Below, one piece after another: positions 1 to 11,138 of a stretch of 64,000 nucleotides of DNA. Origin of the DNA: Liolophura sinensis (lineage: Eukaryota > Mollusca > Polyplacophora > Chitonida > Chitonidae); contig NC_088296.1 of the NCBI RefSeq assembly GCF_032854445.1, positions 26,469,448 to 26,533,447 of the forward strand. Reading direction: 5' to 3'. The position numbers and the translations under genes were made by a program. Each line of letters starts with the position of its first letter. The first letter of the stretch is position 1. The notes under the pieces are model-generated. The model had not been told where the DNA came from. It did not search any database and saw only the letters and a program-made list of their open reading frames with translations.

Positions 1-129
1 CGGCATTTAGCCGAAAGATCCTAGCTGATAAAATACCATGACACTTAAGGCTGCAATTTCGTGCCATAACAAAGCCCTATGTCGTTTAGCATACATGCAT
101 GTGTCACACATTAACGGTTCATGTTTCAG

Positions 130-230
130 TGTGGGACTGGAGAGGTTTTACGCGGTGTCCTTCCTCACTTACTCTCTCATAGGACTCGTCGTCTCGTTTG
201 TCGTCACAGTACTTGTCAGCGCCATCACAG
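130..230 (+). CDS. Transporter A exon (last transmembrane helix)
   Basis: Acceptor TTTCAG at 124-129, donor GTGAGT at 231. It is 101 nt long, the same length and phase as exon 14 of transporter B. It codes for the helix ending LVSAITG. The following intron begins with a tandem array copied from this exon end. Confidence 0.9.
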
Positions 231-3200
231 GTGAGTCTTATGCTTATCAAAGCTGTCACAGGTGACCAGCACGCCAGTTAACGCTATCACAGGTGAGCAT
301 CACGCTGATTAAATCTGTCACAGGTGAGCAGCTCGCCAGTTAACGTTATCACAGGTGAGCATCACGCTGACTAAATCTGTCACAGGTGAGCAGCTCGCCA
401 GTTAACGTTATCACGTTTGACTATCACGCTGACTAAATTTGTGAAAGCTGAGCACCACGCTTATTATCGCTATCACAGGTGAGTATCACGTTGACAAAGA
501 CTGTCATAGGTGAGCACCACCCCAGTTAATCCTATCGCAGGTGAGCCTAATGCTGACTAAATCTGTCACAGGTGAGCACCACGTCAGTTAACGCTATCAC
601 AGGTGAGTATTATGCTGACTGAATCTGCCACAGGTGAGCACCACACCAGTTAAGCCTACCACAGGTGAGTATAAGACGATTACTAAAGCTGTCACAGGTG
701 AGCACCAGGTTAGTTAACGCTCTCATGGGTGATTATCATGCTGACTAAAGCTATCACAGGTGAGCACCAGGCTAGTTAACGCTATCAAAGGTGAGTATCA
801 TGCTGACTAAAGCTATCACAGGTGAGCACCAGGCTAGATGGCGCTATCACATGTGAGTTTCAACTATAGGTGTCAGACGTAAGAACTACACTAATTAACG
901 CTATCACAGGTGAGTATCCCGCGTACTAAAGCTATTACAGGTGGACAACATGTTAGTTAGTGCTATCACAGGGATAAGCACCACGCTTGCTAACTCTATC
1001 AAAGGTGGGCACCAGACTAGTTAACGCTATCACAGGTAAGTGTCACGCTTACTAATGCTGTCACATGTGACCACCAGGCGAGATAGCGCTATGACAGGTG
1101 TCACACTTACTATATCTGCCACAGGTGAGCACCACGCTACATGTAGTTAACGCTATCACAGGTGAGTATCGCTGTCACAGGTGATTAGCACGCTGAGTGT
1201 CACGCTAGTCGCCACTGTGACAGGTGAGTGTCACCCTAATTAACGGTAACACATGTTACGAACTCCAGTTTTTCCCTCTCTGTATAGTATAGCCAGCACT
1301 GTGATTCAGTCGAGCGTTCTCCAAGCTTCGGTGTTCATGTGTTTAGTATCAACGTAAATAGAGTGTATAGTATGGAAGTATTTTCCGGTATTGTAAACCT
1401 GTTTACGATCAAACCGCCCAGAATTTTCTTTTACGTTATTCTATAAATATGAACGACGGAGTTATGACGCTTGCATTCATTCATTTAAGTCCAGCTGTAA
1501 GCAGTTACTCAAGTCCATTTGAGGGCAGTCACATTTATTGTCACTCACTGTGAAGGATTTTGCCGGGTTTGCAGATATCGGCTTCCACGCTATTGGACAT
1601 TCGTCATTTGTACTCCATTTTCTGTACAAAAAGCACTTTGTGAGTTTGTGTCTCGCCATTTGACCTTTTCGGAGAAGTTATTTTGGAGCTTTGGAGTTAC
1701 GTACATTTCATTCTGGTTTACATTGAATGTGACACTGTGAATATTAGCAAGGAGTGACACATCCATCGTCAGCTCGGCATAACGGACGCTGCTGTCAACC
1801 CTGTGCCCTGAGAAGTTACACATTCACAGGCACCTGGGAAATAAGCCACTTATCGGACTGTCTTTCGTATATATCGGTTGTATTATTTGTACCAACGCTG
1901 TAACAGGCGAGGACCACGCTTATGAACGCTGTCTTAAGTTTGCACGATTTCAAAGATCAAGATCTTTGTAACAGTGTGGTACCCCGTTCATCATCTTTGT
2001 AACAGATCATAGTTACAAATATCAATAATGTCAGTGTCACACCCATCAACACTGTCAGTGCCATTCCCATCAACACTGTCAGTGCCACACCCATCAACAC
2101 TGTCAGTGCCACACCCATCAACACTGTCAGTGCCATACCCATCAACACTGCCAGTGCCATACCCATCAACACTGTCAGTGCCACACACATCAACACTGTC
2201 AGTGCCACACCCATTAACACTGTCAGTGCCACACCCATCAAGACTGTCAGCGCCACACACATCAACACTGTCTCCAGTGAATATCACGCTTACCAGGTGT
2301 GTCACATGTATTTATATCGCTTATAAACTCTGTCACGTGTTAGTGTCATGTTTAATTTTTATCCACTTTGTTATAAGTCAGTATCATGCTTTGTATCAGC
2401 TTTGTCACAGGTCAGTATCACCCTTATCCAATGTGCTACATGTCAGTGTCAGGGGTATTTCTATCAACCCAGTATCATGTCAGTATCACCTTTGTTAAAT
2501 CTGCCCCGGGCAGATCACAGTATCACACTTATAAACTCTGTCACAGGTTACAATAACGGCTTCATCTCTTACTCATACTTCTACAGATATATACAACTGT
2601 GTACACTGCTTTAAGTAGTACCATTCACTAGGAAAAACGTGACTGCATGGAAATATATAACGAGATATTCTGTATGCTGGTTGATCTCTTAATGAATTTC
2701 ACATCCTCACTTATAAAGATACTGCGACGCAGATGTCCATGACATCACTGATTACCCCACCTTCGCGGAAAATGACAGCGTTACACAGAAGTGCATAACG
2801 TCACAGAGTAACACACCTACACAGAAAATGACAACGTAACACAGACGTCCGTGACGTTACAGAGTAACACATCTTTACAGAAAATGACAATGTAACACAA
2901 ACTTTCATGAAGAGCTCAGAAATACTTGTGATGGTTTAAATTTTGTTTCCTACAGGATTTCAAAATCCCAAAAACATAAACCCGCTGTACGTGTCGCACC
3001 TCGTTCGTGGCTCCTTCTTCACTGAGAAAGAAATCCAGGGAGCGTTAGAGCAGATGAAGAGCAAGCACGTGGAGCTGATTGTGAAACCGGTATGTGCATC
3101 CCGCAAATCTATATATTACCAAATGTGATACCGACATGTACAGCACTCATTATAAGCGGTAATATCCAGCCTTACTTACTGTAATATGTGATATCCAGCC

Positions 3201-5121
3201 CTACTTACTGCAATATGTAATACCCAACCTTACTTACAGCAATGTGTAATGTCCAGCCCTACTTATTGTAATATGTAATATCCAGCCCTAATTACTGTAA
3301 TATGTGATATCCAGCCCTACTTACTGCAATATGTAATACCCAAACTTACTTACAGCAATGTGTAATATCTAACCCTACTTAGTGCAAGGTGTAATATCCA
3401 GCCTTAATCACTGCAGTGGGTAATATCCAACCAAAATCACTATATACAACTCTAATCACTGCAATGTGTAATATCCAACCCTACTCACTGCAATATGTAA
3501 TATCCAACCCAGATCACTGCAATGTGCAATATTCAACCCTACTCACCGCAATGTGTAATATCCAATCCAGATCACTGCAATGTGCAATATTCAACCCTAA
3601 TCACTGCAATGTGTAATATCCAGCCCTAATCACTGTAATGTGTAATATCCAACCCTACTCACTGCAATGTGTAATATCCAGCCCTACTCACTGTAATGTG
3701 TAATATCCAAACGTAATCACCGTTAGATGCCCTATGGTACTCACTTTTATACTTAAGACCATATGGTATTCACTGTCAGGTGTAATACCCTATCGTACTT
3801 ACTATCAGGTGTAACACCCAAACGTAATCACCCTTAGGTGCAATGCCTTATGGTACTCACTATCATGCATAAGACCATATGGTACTCACTACCAGGTGTA
3901 ATACCCTATGGTACTTACTATCAGGTGTTATACCCAGCCGTACGTACTATACCCTATCGTACTCACCATTAGATGTAAGACCCTATCGTACTCACAATTT
4001 AGTGTAAGACCCTATCGTACTTACTATCAGGTATAACACCTTATCCTACTCACCATTCGGTGTAAGACCCCATCGTATATGTACTCATTATCAAGTTAAC
4101 ACCCCATCGAACTCACTATCAGGTGTAACACCCTATTGTACCCACAATTTAGTGTAAGACCCTATCGTACCCACTATCAGGTGTAACACCCTATCTTACT
4201 CACCAGAAGGTGTAAGACTTTATCATTCTTACTATAAGGTGTAATACGCTATGGTACTTGCACTCACAGGTGAAATACCTAACCGTTCTCACTATTAAGG
4301 GTAATACCCTATCGGACTCACTATCAGGTGTAATGCGCTACGGTACTAGCACTCACTACCAGGTGAAATACCTAACTGTCCCCATGATGATGTGTAATAC
4401 CCAATCGTGTTCACTCTCAGGTGTAACACGCCATCGTACTTGCACTCATTATCAGGTGAAATACCTAACCGTTCTCACTATGACGTGCAATACCCTTTCG
4501 GACTCATTATCAGGTGTAATACGCTATCGTACTCACTATGACCCGCAATACCCTGTCGTACTTACTATGGGGTGTACATGTAATAATCTATCGTACTCGC
4601 TATCTGCTTGATGCCTTATCCTACTCCAATCAAGGTGTAAGACCCTAGCGTTCTCACTGTCGGGTGTAAGACCCTAACTTTCTCACTGTCAGGTGTAATG
4701 CCGTAGCGTTCTCGCTGTCAGGTCTAAAACCCTCGCGTTCTCACAACCAAGTGTAACATAAAAGCCTACTCACTACCCAGTGAAATACAGGGACCATCCT
4801 ACACTGATATGTACGTACATCACGTGCAGATGAACAAGCACTTAAGTGGTACTTAAGTCGGCCTGATTTGATGAAACTACACTGTAAATATTTTACATGT
4901 ACTTTGTCTTACTTCCCATAACACATGAACTGTTTATTTGCATATTACATATTGCATTTCAGCGTGGAAATGGTATTATAGGGGACACCGGAAACGGATT
5001 TGTATTCAAGCCCGTCACGCCGCCTCCTCACGTGGCTGGAAGTTTACGGCGGCCATTGATGCAGGACCCGGATGTTGATCTGTTGTGCAAAGATGAAGAC
5101 ATTGATCCCATGAAAATGTAG
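130..5121 (+). CDS. SLC5-family sodium/solute symporter, 3' end (transporter A, partial)
   Basis: This is the C-terminal part of an SLC5-type sodium-coupled transporter, read by joining exons 130-230, 2956-3089 and 4963-5121 (stop TAG 5119-5121). All junctions are GT-AG and the phases match (101, 134 and 159 nt). The lengths of the first two exons are identical to exons 14 and 15 of the complete paralogue at 10794-51435, and the protein is clearly homologous (about 26 of 34 residues in the first exon, 31 of 44 in the second). The first exon encodes the last membrane helix (VGLERFYAVSFLTYSL followed by a hydrophobic stretch). The rest is a charged cytoplasmic tail ending DEDIDPMKM. The 5' exons must lie to the left of the window. 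By family knowledge it would import monocarboxylates or similar organic anions with Na+, but the substrate cannot be read from the tail. Confidence 0.9.
231..1250 (+). repeat. Tandem array of exon-end plus splice donor, about 31-bp unit (62-bp dimer)
   Basis: Roughly 33 degenerate copies of a unit containing GCTATCACAGGTGAGTATC. The first unit is the real end of the coding exon (ATCACAG then GTGAGT), so each copy carries a donor-like site. Alternate copies differ (GTGAGTATCACGCTGACTAA versus GTGAGCACCACGCTAGTTAA), giving a dimeric 62-bp period. Confidence 0.85.
1251..2010. other. Intron sequence without recognisable gene
   Basis: This is transporter A intron between two tandem arrays. I see only short chance reading frames and no conserved protein or RNA. 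Confidence 0.5.
2020..2290. repeat. 24-bp minisatellite
   Basis: About 11 copies of CCCATCAACACTGTCAGTGC plus four bases, fading into CTGTCACAGGTCAGTATC-like copies up to about 2540. Because 24 is a multiple of 3, both strands stay open in several frames. These frames are not genes. Confidence 0.85.
2956..3089 (+). CDS. Transporter A exon (cytoplasmic tail, part 1)
   Basis: Acceptor TTTCCTACAG ends at 2955 and donor GTATGT starts at 3090. It is 134 nt long, as in the paralogue, and encodes a tail segment with the conserved block NPLYVSHLVRG and FFTEKEIQ. Confidence 0.9.
3125..3725. repeat. 29-bp minisatellite, TAATATCCAGCCCTACTCAC type
   Basis: About 20 copies of a 29-bp unit (core TGTAATATCCAGCCCTA), starting about 40 bp after the donor of the 2956-3089 exon. 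The same intron of transporter B (47470-48290) carries a 29-bp array with the same core TAATATCCACCCCTACTCAC. Confidence 0.85.
3726..4780. repeat. 29-bp minisatellite, drifted successor (GGTGTAATACCCTATCGTAC type)
   Basis: The period remains about 29 bp but the unit changes from AATATCCAACCCTACTCAC to AATACCCTATCGTACTCAC. This suggests one array that diverged along its length. There are about 35 imperfect copies. Confidence 0.75.
4963..5121 (+). CDS. Transporter A terminal coding exon
   Basis: Acceptor TTGCATTTCAG ends at 4962, stop TAG at 5119-5121. It encodes 52 residues with the motif GDTGNGFVFKPV, which is shared with the last exon of transporter B. The conserved tail end may be a binding or sorting element (inference). 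Confidence 0.88.
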   Translation, partial: RGNGIIGDTGNGFVFKPVTPPPHVAGSLRRPLMQDPDVDLLCKDEDIDPMKM

Positions 5122-6050
5122 ACGATGTTCACATAAAGCATTGCCGTTACATTCGTGGCCTGAAGTGCATCTTTGAAAGAGTTAGACCAAGTTTGTTGTA
5201 AACAGATGTGTAGAAATACATCAACGGAACAGATTACATTGAACAGATCCTGGGCAAAGTATGTACCTACGTCAATATCACCTCTGACTCAGCGGTGCAT
5301 TTGAGGTTATTTAGCTGATGAGAGATCATCACGGAATTGTGAAAACATGTATGTGTTAGAACGATGAAGGGACGATTAAGCTCTGGTAACAGCTTTAAGT
5401 GGCTTCAAGCTTACACTCAAACATATACACTCAAACTGCATACATATGCAGACTCTAACATTGTGTACAAGATCACAGCGTTTATTCATTCACCACGTTG
5501 TTGTTTTAGATGTACATGGCATAGGTATTCAGAAATTAAGCTGAATTGGATAGATATCCTTGTAATCTTACGACTGTCTTCAAACTACAGAAGATTGTCC
5601 GTGGCGGTAACACGGCGAGGTGATGATTTTGTGAAAGTTAATTACTGTAATATTAAAAGTACGAATGGTTTGTGTGCGATAAATTTTTGGCCAAAATTCT
5701 CCGGTATCATGTGTTTATATCTTTACATGTGTTATGCATATATATTATATGAAACCTTCGTAAAGAAAAGCAACTACATTTGTTGGATATGTTAAAAGTA
5801 AATAGGTAATGCCTACCTAAGATTGCTTTACAGTCCACGGAGAAACTATTGCTACATCGGGTTAATTGTGCGTTATAGTGTGGGAATTTTCCTGGAGGTT
5901 CTGTATTTTTGTACGCTGTTACATCCATGCACACAGGGATATAAAATCCAAGGTCACACTTAAGATGTGCCTGTATTTATTTGCCGTGGATAGCAGGGCC
6001 GTTGTGCTCTTATCTTAAGCAAGACTTTGCTTTGTATGATAAACATAGAG
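5122..6050. other. 3' UTR and flank of transporter A
   Basis: Follows the stop codon. A 143-codon open frame at 5364-5795 has no recognisable motif and is treated as chance. No strong AATAAA signal was seen close to the stop. Confidence 0.4.
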
Positions 6051-7235
6051 TTGGTGGCCGAGTGATGATAGCGTCATGCTCGCAGACAACACTCAGATTC
6101 AGCACTGAGTCAGTGGTATCCGTTTTGGTGGTCGGGTGCTGAGAGCCTATTCCTCGTTGACTAGTCACTCAGATTCAGCCCTGAGTCAGTGGCCGTTATG
6201 TGGGTGGCAGAGTGATAATAGCGTCATCCTCGTTGACTAGAAACTCAGATTCAGCCCTGAGTCGTTGGCCATTATGTGGGTGGCAGAGTGCTGATAGCGT
6301 CATCCTCGTTGACTAGCCACTCAGATTCACACCTCAGTCAGTGGCCGTTATGTGGGTGGTCGGGTGCTGAGAGCGTCATCCTCGTTGACTAGTCACTCAG
6401 ATTCACACCTGAGTCAGTGGCCGTTATGTGGGTGGTCGGGTGCTGAGAGCGTCATCCTCGTTGACTAGACACTCAGATTCAACCCTGAGTCAGTGGTAAC
6501 TATTTTGGTGGTCGGGTGCTGAGAGCGTCATCCTCGTAGACCACATTCAGATTCAGCTCTGAGATCAGTGGCCCTTATGTGGGAGGCCGAGTGATGATAG
6601 CGTCCTCCTCGTTGACTAGTCACTCAGATTCACACCTGAGTCAGTGGCCGTTATGTGGGTGGCCGAGTGTTGAGAGCGTTATCCTCATTGACTAGTCACT
6701 CAGATTCAGCCCTGAGTCGGTGGCCGTTATGTGGGTGGCCGAGTGATGAGAGCGCCATCCTCGTTGACTAGTCACTCAGATTCACACCTGAGTCAGTGGT
6801 TGTTATGTGGGTGGCTGAGTGATGAGAGCGTCATCCTCGTTGACTAGTCACTCAGATTCAGCCCTGAGTCGGTGGCCGTTATGTGGGTGGCCGAGTGATG
6901 AGAGCGTCCTCCTCGTTGACTAGTCACTCAGATTAAGCTCTGAGATCAGTGGCCGTTATGTGGGAGGCCGAGTGATGAGAGCGTCATCCTCGTAAACCGC
7001 ACTCAGATTCAGCTCTGAGATCAGTGGCCGTTATGTGGAAGGCCGAGTGTTGAGAGCGTCATCCTCGTTGACTAGCCACTCAGATTCACACTTGAGTCAG
7101 TGGCCGTTATGTGGGTGGCCGAGTGTTCAGAGCGTCATCCTTGTTGACTAGTCACACAGATTCAGCTCTGAGATCAGTGGCCGTTATGTGGGTGGCCGAG
7201 TGATGAGACTGTCATCCTCGTAGACAAGACCGTCA
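6050..7235. repeat. 77-bp tandem array
   Basis: About 15 copies of a unit running GTGGCCGTTATGTGGGTGGC, then GAGTGATGAGAGCGTCATCC, then TCGTTGACTAGTCACTCAGA, ending in TTCAGCCCTGAGTCA. The unit contains a short inverted pair (ACTCAGATTC / CCCTGAGT). It lies between transporters A and B. Confidence 0.88.
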
Positions 7236-9600
7236 AATTAACCCCTTGATTAGGACTGCCTAACACCTTAAAGTCGGCTTATGCTTTTTGACTGACACTT
7301 TATTCAATATATATCTGTCTCAGCACAACCATCGATAAAACAATAATGCATGAAATACATTGGATATATACCAAAACTCCATGCAAATTTTCTTTACTTG
7401 GTTAAAGAAAGAAAAGAACATTATCTCCCGATTGACAAACCTGTATTAATATTGATATGCATTTTCACGAAAATTTGAGTAAAAATAGAAACTATGTGGA
7501 TCAAAATGTTAAGTCACGCACCTCTTGTCTCCATGAATATCCATGAAGCTGGCAACTCGTGAATCTGCGTTTATAAATCTAGGTTTCGTCTACATGTCTA
7601 TAATTTTCCTAATTCTAACTAACCGATAACAACAAACAAACTGTAAGGAATTACATCGTATAACAAGCTCTATAATACTGAACATTTTCCTAAACACTTA
7701 CCAAAGGTGGTTTAACCCGGACACCGCGCAACAATGATTAGATCGTGATGAAAAGGGTCAGGTTTAACCGGAAGAGAGTAAACTGTGGAAGTACTTTGCC
7801 AAGTGTCTTACCACGACGTACTGGAACAGGTATAATGTAGTAGACGTATTGGTACAGACGTAATGTCGTAGACATCTTGGTGAAGACGCAGTAACCTAAA
7901 CGCACTGTTGCGTAGTGTCACAGACGTAATGTCAATGCAGATGTAATGTCATAGTCGAAATGTTACAGATGTAATGTCATAGTCGAAATGTCACAAATCT
8001 CGGGTCAATCCTGGGTCGTTTCACACCTAAGACCTTAAAAGTGGAAGTTGTAACTTCGTCGCTTGGCGTTGAGCATGACGAAGATAACGCAGTGACTGGT
8101 TGACCAGCCCCAGTATAATGACTTATTAAGGGCGGCTTACTTTCTTTCAGTTTGTAATGTATAAGCAAAAGCTGTAACTGAAAAAACAACTTGATACCGT
8201 ACTGCTACCATTGTCTCTCCAATATCAATATTCTGGTACTGATTGGTGGATCTGTTGACTGCTCGACTGCTTGTTTGATTGATCGCTTAACTACCTGGTC
8301 GCTTGATTGCATGATTGATGAATGAATTTATTTACCATGTATACATGTTAATAACCCCTTTCAGGTGAGGACAAGCTTAGTCCATGTCGTACAGGTACAT
8401 GATGACGTCCATAAACCAACTTATCCAAAAAGAAAAAACAAAGCATGAAGCGGTATTACACATTAATGTAACCTCAGAGGTGGTCTGACACAGAATAACT
8501 TGTATCTCCAGAGCAGGGCTTTAGGCGGCGTTCTGACATCGTCCTCTGTCCCCTGGCTAGATAGTGGCCGGGGAGGACGTGGAATACGCGCTGTAGAGGA
8601 GCGGGAACTAACGACTGGGTAACGATGTAATACAGCTCTAGTCAGGTAAGATCATACACTTGAGAGTTAAGAGCGACGCAATACAAAGGATAGGAGTGCA
8701 TCGAAAACTGACGGAGATGTTCGACAAGGTAGCGTATATAACAAGGAAACAATGGTCGAGAGGTGCCTCAAACAAGTAAACATACTAAACGAAATACGGA
8801 GATGTGGGACAAAACGAGATGTAGCATTATTTCGTGATCTTAGGAATACACCAGAGTATAAAGATCACGTTTTCCAAACCAGGCAGAGACACATGTACAG
8901 TGAGTCACAAAATCAATACCGGTATCAAAATGCAGATTGCAAAATTCTGCTAAATAGGCAGAATAATTGCTGCTGTAAAGCAGAGTACATTTAGGAGAAA
9001 TCAACCATCAAACAGACAGGGATTGGGTAGTGCGAAATGAAGATGTGATTCTCTTTAAATCGAGACAGCGCTTAGGCTTGTTTGATGTATTCGAACCATT
9101 GTCAGGTGAATCGTCCAGCGAACTTTCCAGCCACTATTTAGCTTAAAACAGGATAGGACCAAATCTGTTCGCCAAAGGAAATTTCGAATTATTTCTCATA
9201 TTACTTTTAAAATGCGAAGATGTTCTACGGAAATGTAGTACGAACCAATAATATAGAAATATGAACACACCATTCAAATGGATGCTTTTTAGTCCTGTAA
9301 GTCGCCTTGCTATCATTTCCACATCACACGCACGTTGTTTAGCATTATCAAGCGATATGACACCATGATTGTATCATACATACATAAGATTGCAACACAA
9401 AAAACGAAACTCACAAAACTATCTTGAATAATTTGTCATTCAGTGACACCATGACGAGACAAAAGTAATAAGATGGTAACAGAATATAACTTATTGAAAT
9501 ATTTGATCTGTATTTAACGCAACAATGGATGAACTTTTCATTAATAGTCATAATTTAGTAAATGTGTCGACTTGAAGGTTCTAAAAAGGCTCAGATTTAA
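7236..9600. other. Intergenic, no gene recognised
   Basis: AT-rich unique sequence. A few degenerate GACGTAATGTCATAGTCGAA repeats occur at 7850-7990. Short open frames at 7977-8189 (minus) and 8752-8994 (plus) show no known motif. Confidence 0.45.
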
Positions 9601-9604
9601 ACTA

Positions 9605-10155
9605 CAGACCTCCTTGTTACCGGACAGACCCCTTGGTTACCGGACAGACCTCCTTCAGTTAACGGACAGACCTGTTGGTTACCGGACAGACATGTTGGTT
9701 ACCGGACAGTCATGTTGGTTACCGGATAGACCTGCTGGTTACCAGACAGACCTCCCTCAGTTACCGGACAGACCTTCTGGTTACCGGACATACCTCGACA
9801 GACCTCCTCGGCTACCGGATAGACCTTTTGGTTACCGGACAGACCTCTTGGTTACCGGACAAACCTCCAAGTTATCCGACAGACCTCCCTCAGTTACCGG
9901 ACAGACCTGTTGGTTACCCGACAGACCTCCCTCAGTTACCGGACAGACATGTTGGTTACCGGACAGACCTTGTTACCGGACAGGCCTCCCTCAGTTACCG
10001 GGCAGACTTCTTGGTTATCGGACAGACCTCCAGGTTACCGGACAGACCTCCCTCAGTTACCGGACCGACCTGTTGGTTATCAGACAGACCTGTTGGTTAC
10101 CGGACAGACCTACTAGTGATCGGGCAGACCTCCTGGTTACCGGAAAGACATACTG
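9605..10155. repeat. About 20-bp minisatellite (TTACCGGACAGACCTCCTGG)
   Basis: About 26 copies with two alternating variants (TTGGTTACCGGACAGACCTG and CCTCCCTCAGTTACCGGACA). Several frames stay open through it, but the translations are simply the repeat. Confidence 0.88.
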
Positions 10156-10712
10156 ACTTACAGTTGCAGTGTAACAAGCGAGAGTTGGATTTGATTTTGC
10201 CACCTCATCAGAGAGAACACGCATGTGACGGGAACAAGCTTTTGGGTGGTCAGGGCCGCCAAAGCCTGGAGAGTATACATACAGAGACCACAGAAACTCT
10301 CGAAGATCTTAACATTATGTTGGCAGATCATGACGTGGATTTTTTTGCCAATTAAGGTGGGCAATGCTAATGGGAGATAAACGTAGCGAATTTTCATTTA
10401 TCAGGCGCGCCCAAGCGGTTGGCCGAGAATACTCTTTTGTTTTAAATTCACCGACGCATACGTGTTTAAAACAAAAGATTTGATTGGTTCGCCTGCTTTA
10501 ATATTACTGCTTATGCGAATAAAGAATTACGTCTAAAGATCCAAATATATGTTGAGGAAATAGCATAAAGATTGTTGAGATATTTATCAATTCATTAAAT
10601 GGTTAGAAGCTCTGGAAATTCCTTGACATGTATAGGAGTGCAAGTTTAGTATACACCTAAACTACGCAACATTTCGAAGATTTCTTCAGTCATACTTTTT
10701 TTTGTTATTTAG

Positions 10713-10793
10713 AAAGGCTATCAACCTGTCCAGTGCGTCTTCCCGAGGATATTCCCGCAGCAATTTCTGAAGACACTCCATTGTTAAAACGAA
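10713..10793 (+). promoter_or_regulatory. Candidate 5' UTR segment of transporter B with upstream acceptor
   Basis: A pyrimidine tract and AG (TTTTTTTTGTTATTTAG) end at 10712, 81 bp before the start codon. This suggests that the first coding exon is preceded by a non-coding exon. The start context is GAAATGG, with purines at -3 and +4. Confidence 0.4.
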
Positions 10794-11138
10794 ATGGCAC
10801 AAACCCTGATTTATCTTCACTGGGCAGATTACGCTCTCTTTGCGGCAGTGTTAACAGTGTCCATCGGGATTGGGATTTACCACGCATGCGCGGGATCCAA
10901 GCAGAGGACGACGGCAGAGTACTTGGTCGGTAACCGGAAGATGTCGGTCCTTCCAGTCTCGTTTTCATACGTCGTGACGTATATGTCGTCCATTTTTATG
11001 CTGGGGCTTCCGGCTGAAATGTACGTTTATGGACTCACGTACATGTTCAATTTCTTCTCCATTCTCTTTGCCAACACGCTGACAGTCGTGATTGCTGTGC
11101 CTCTTTTTCATCCCTTGAAACTGACCAGCTCATACGAG
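10794..11138 (+). CDS. Transporter B exon 1 (residues 1-115)
   Basis: Starts MAQTLIYLHWADYALFAAVL and contains the first three predicted helices plus the SLC5-typical loop TTAEYLVGNRKMSVLPVSF. Donor GTATGC at 11139. Phase 0. Confidence 0.92.

Noticed and set aside
5364-5795. 143-codon open frame after transporter A
   Set aside because: No recognisable domain, biased composition and location in the likely 3' UTR.
9572-10355. Frames with repeated GYRTDLLVTGQT
   Set aside because: A 20-bp minisatellite translated. The non-repeat end shows no motif.
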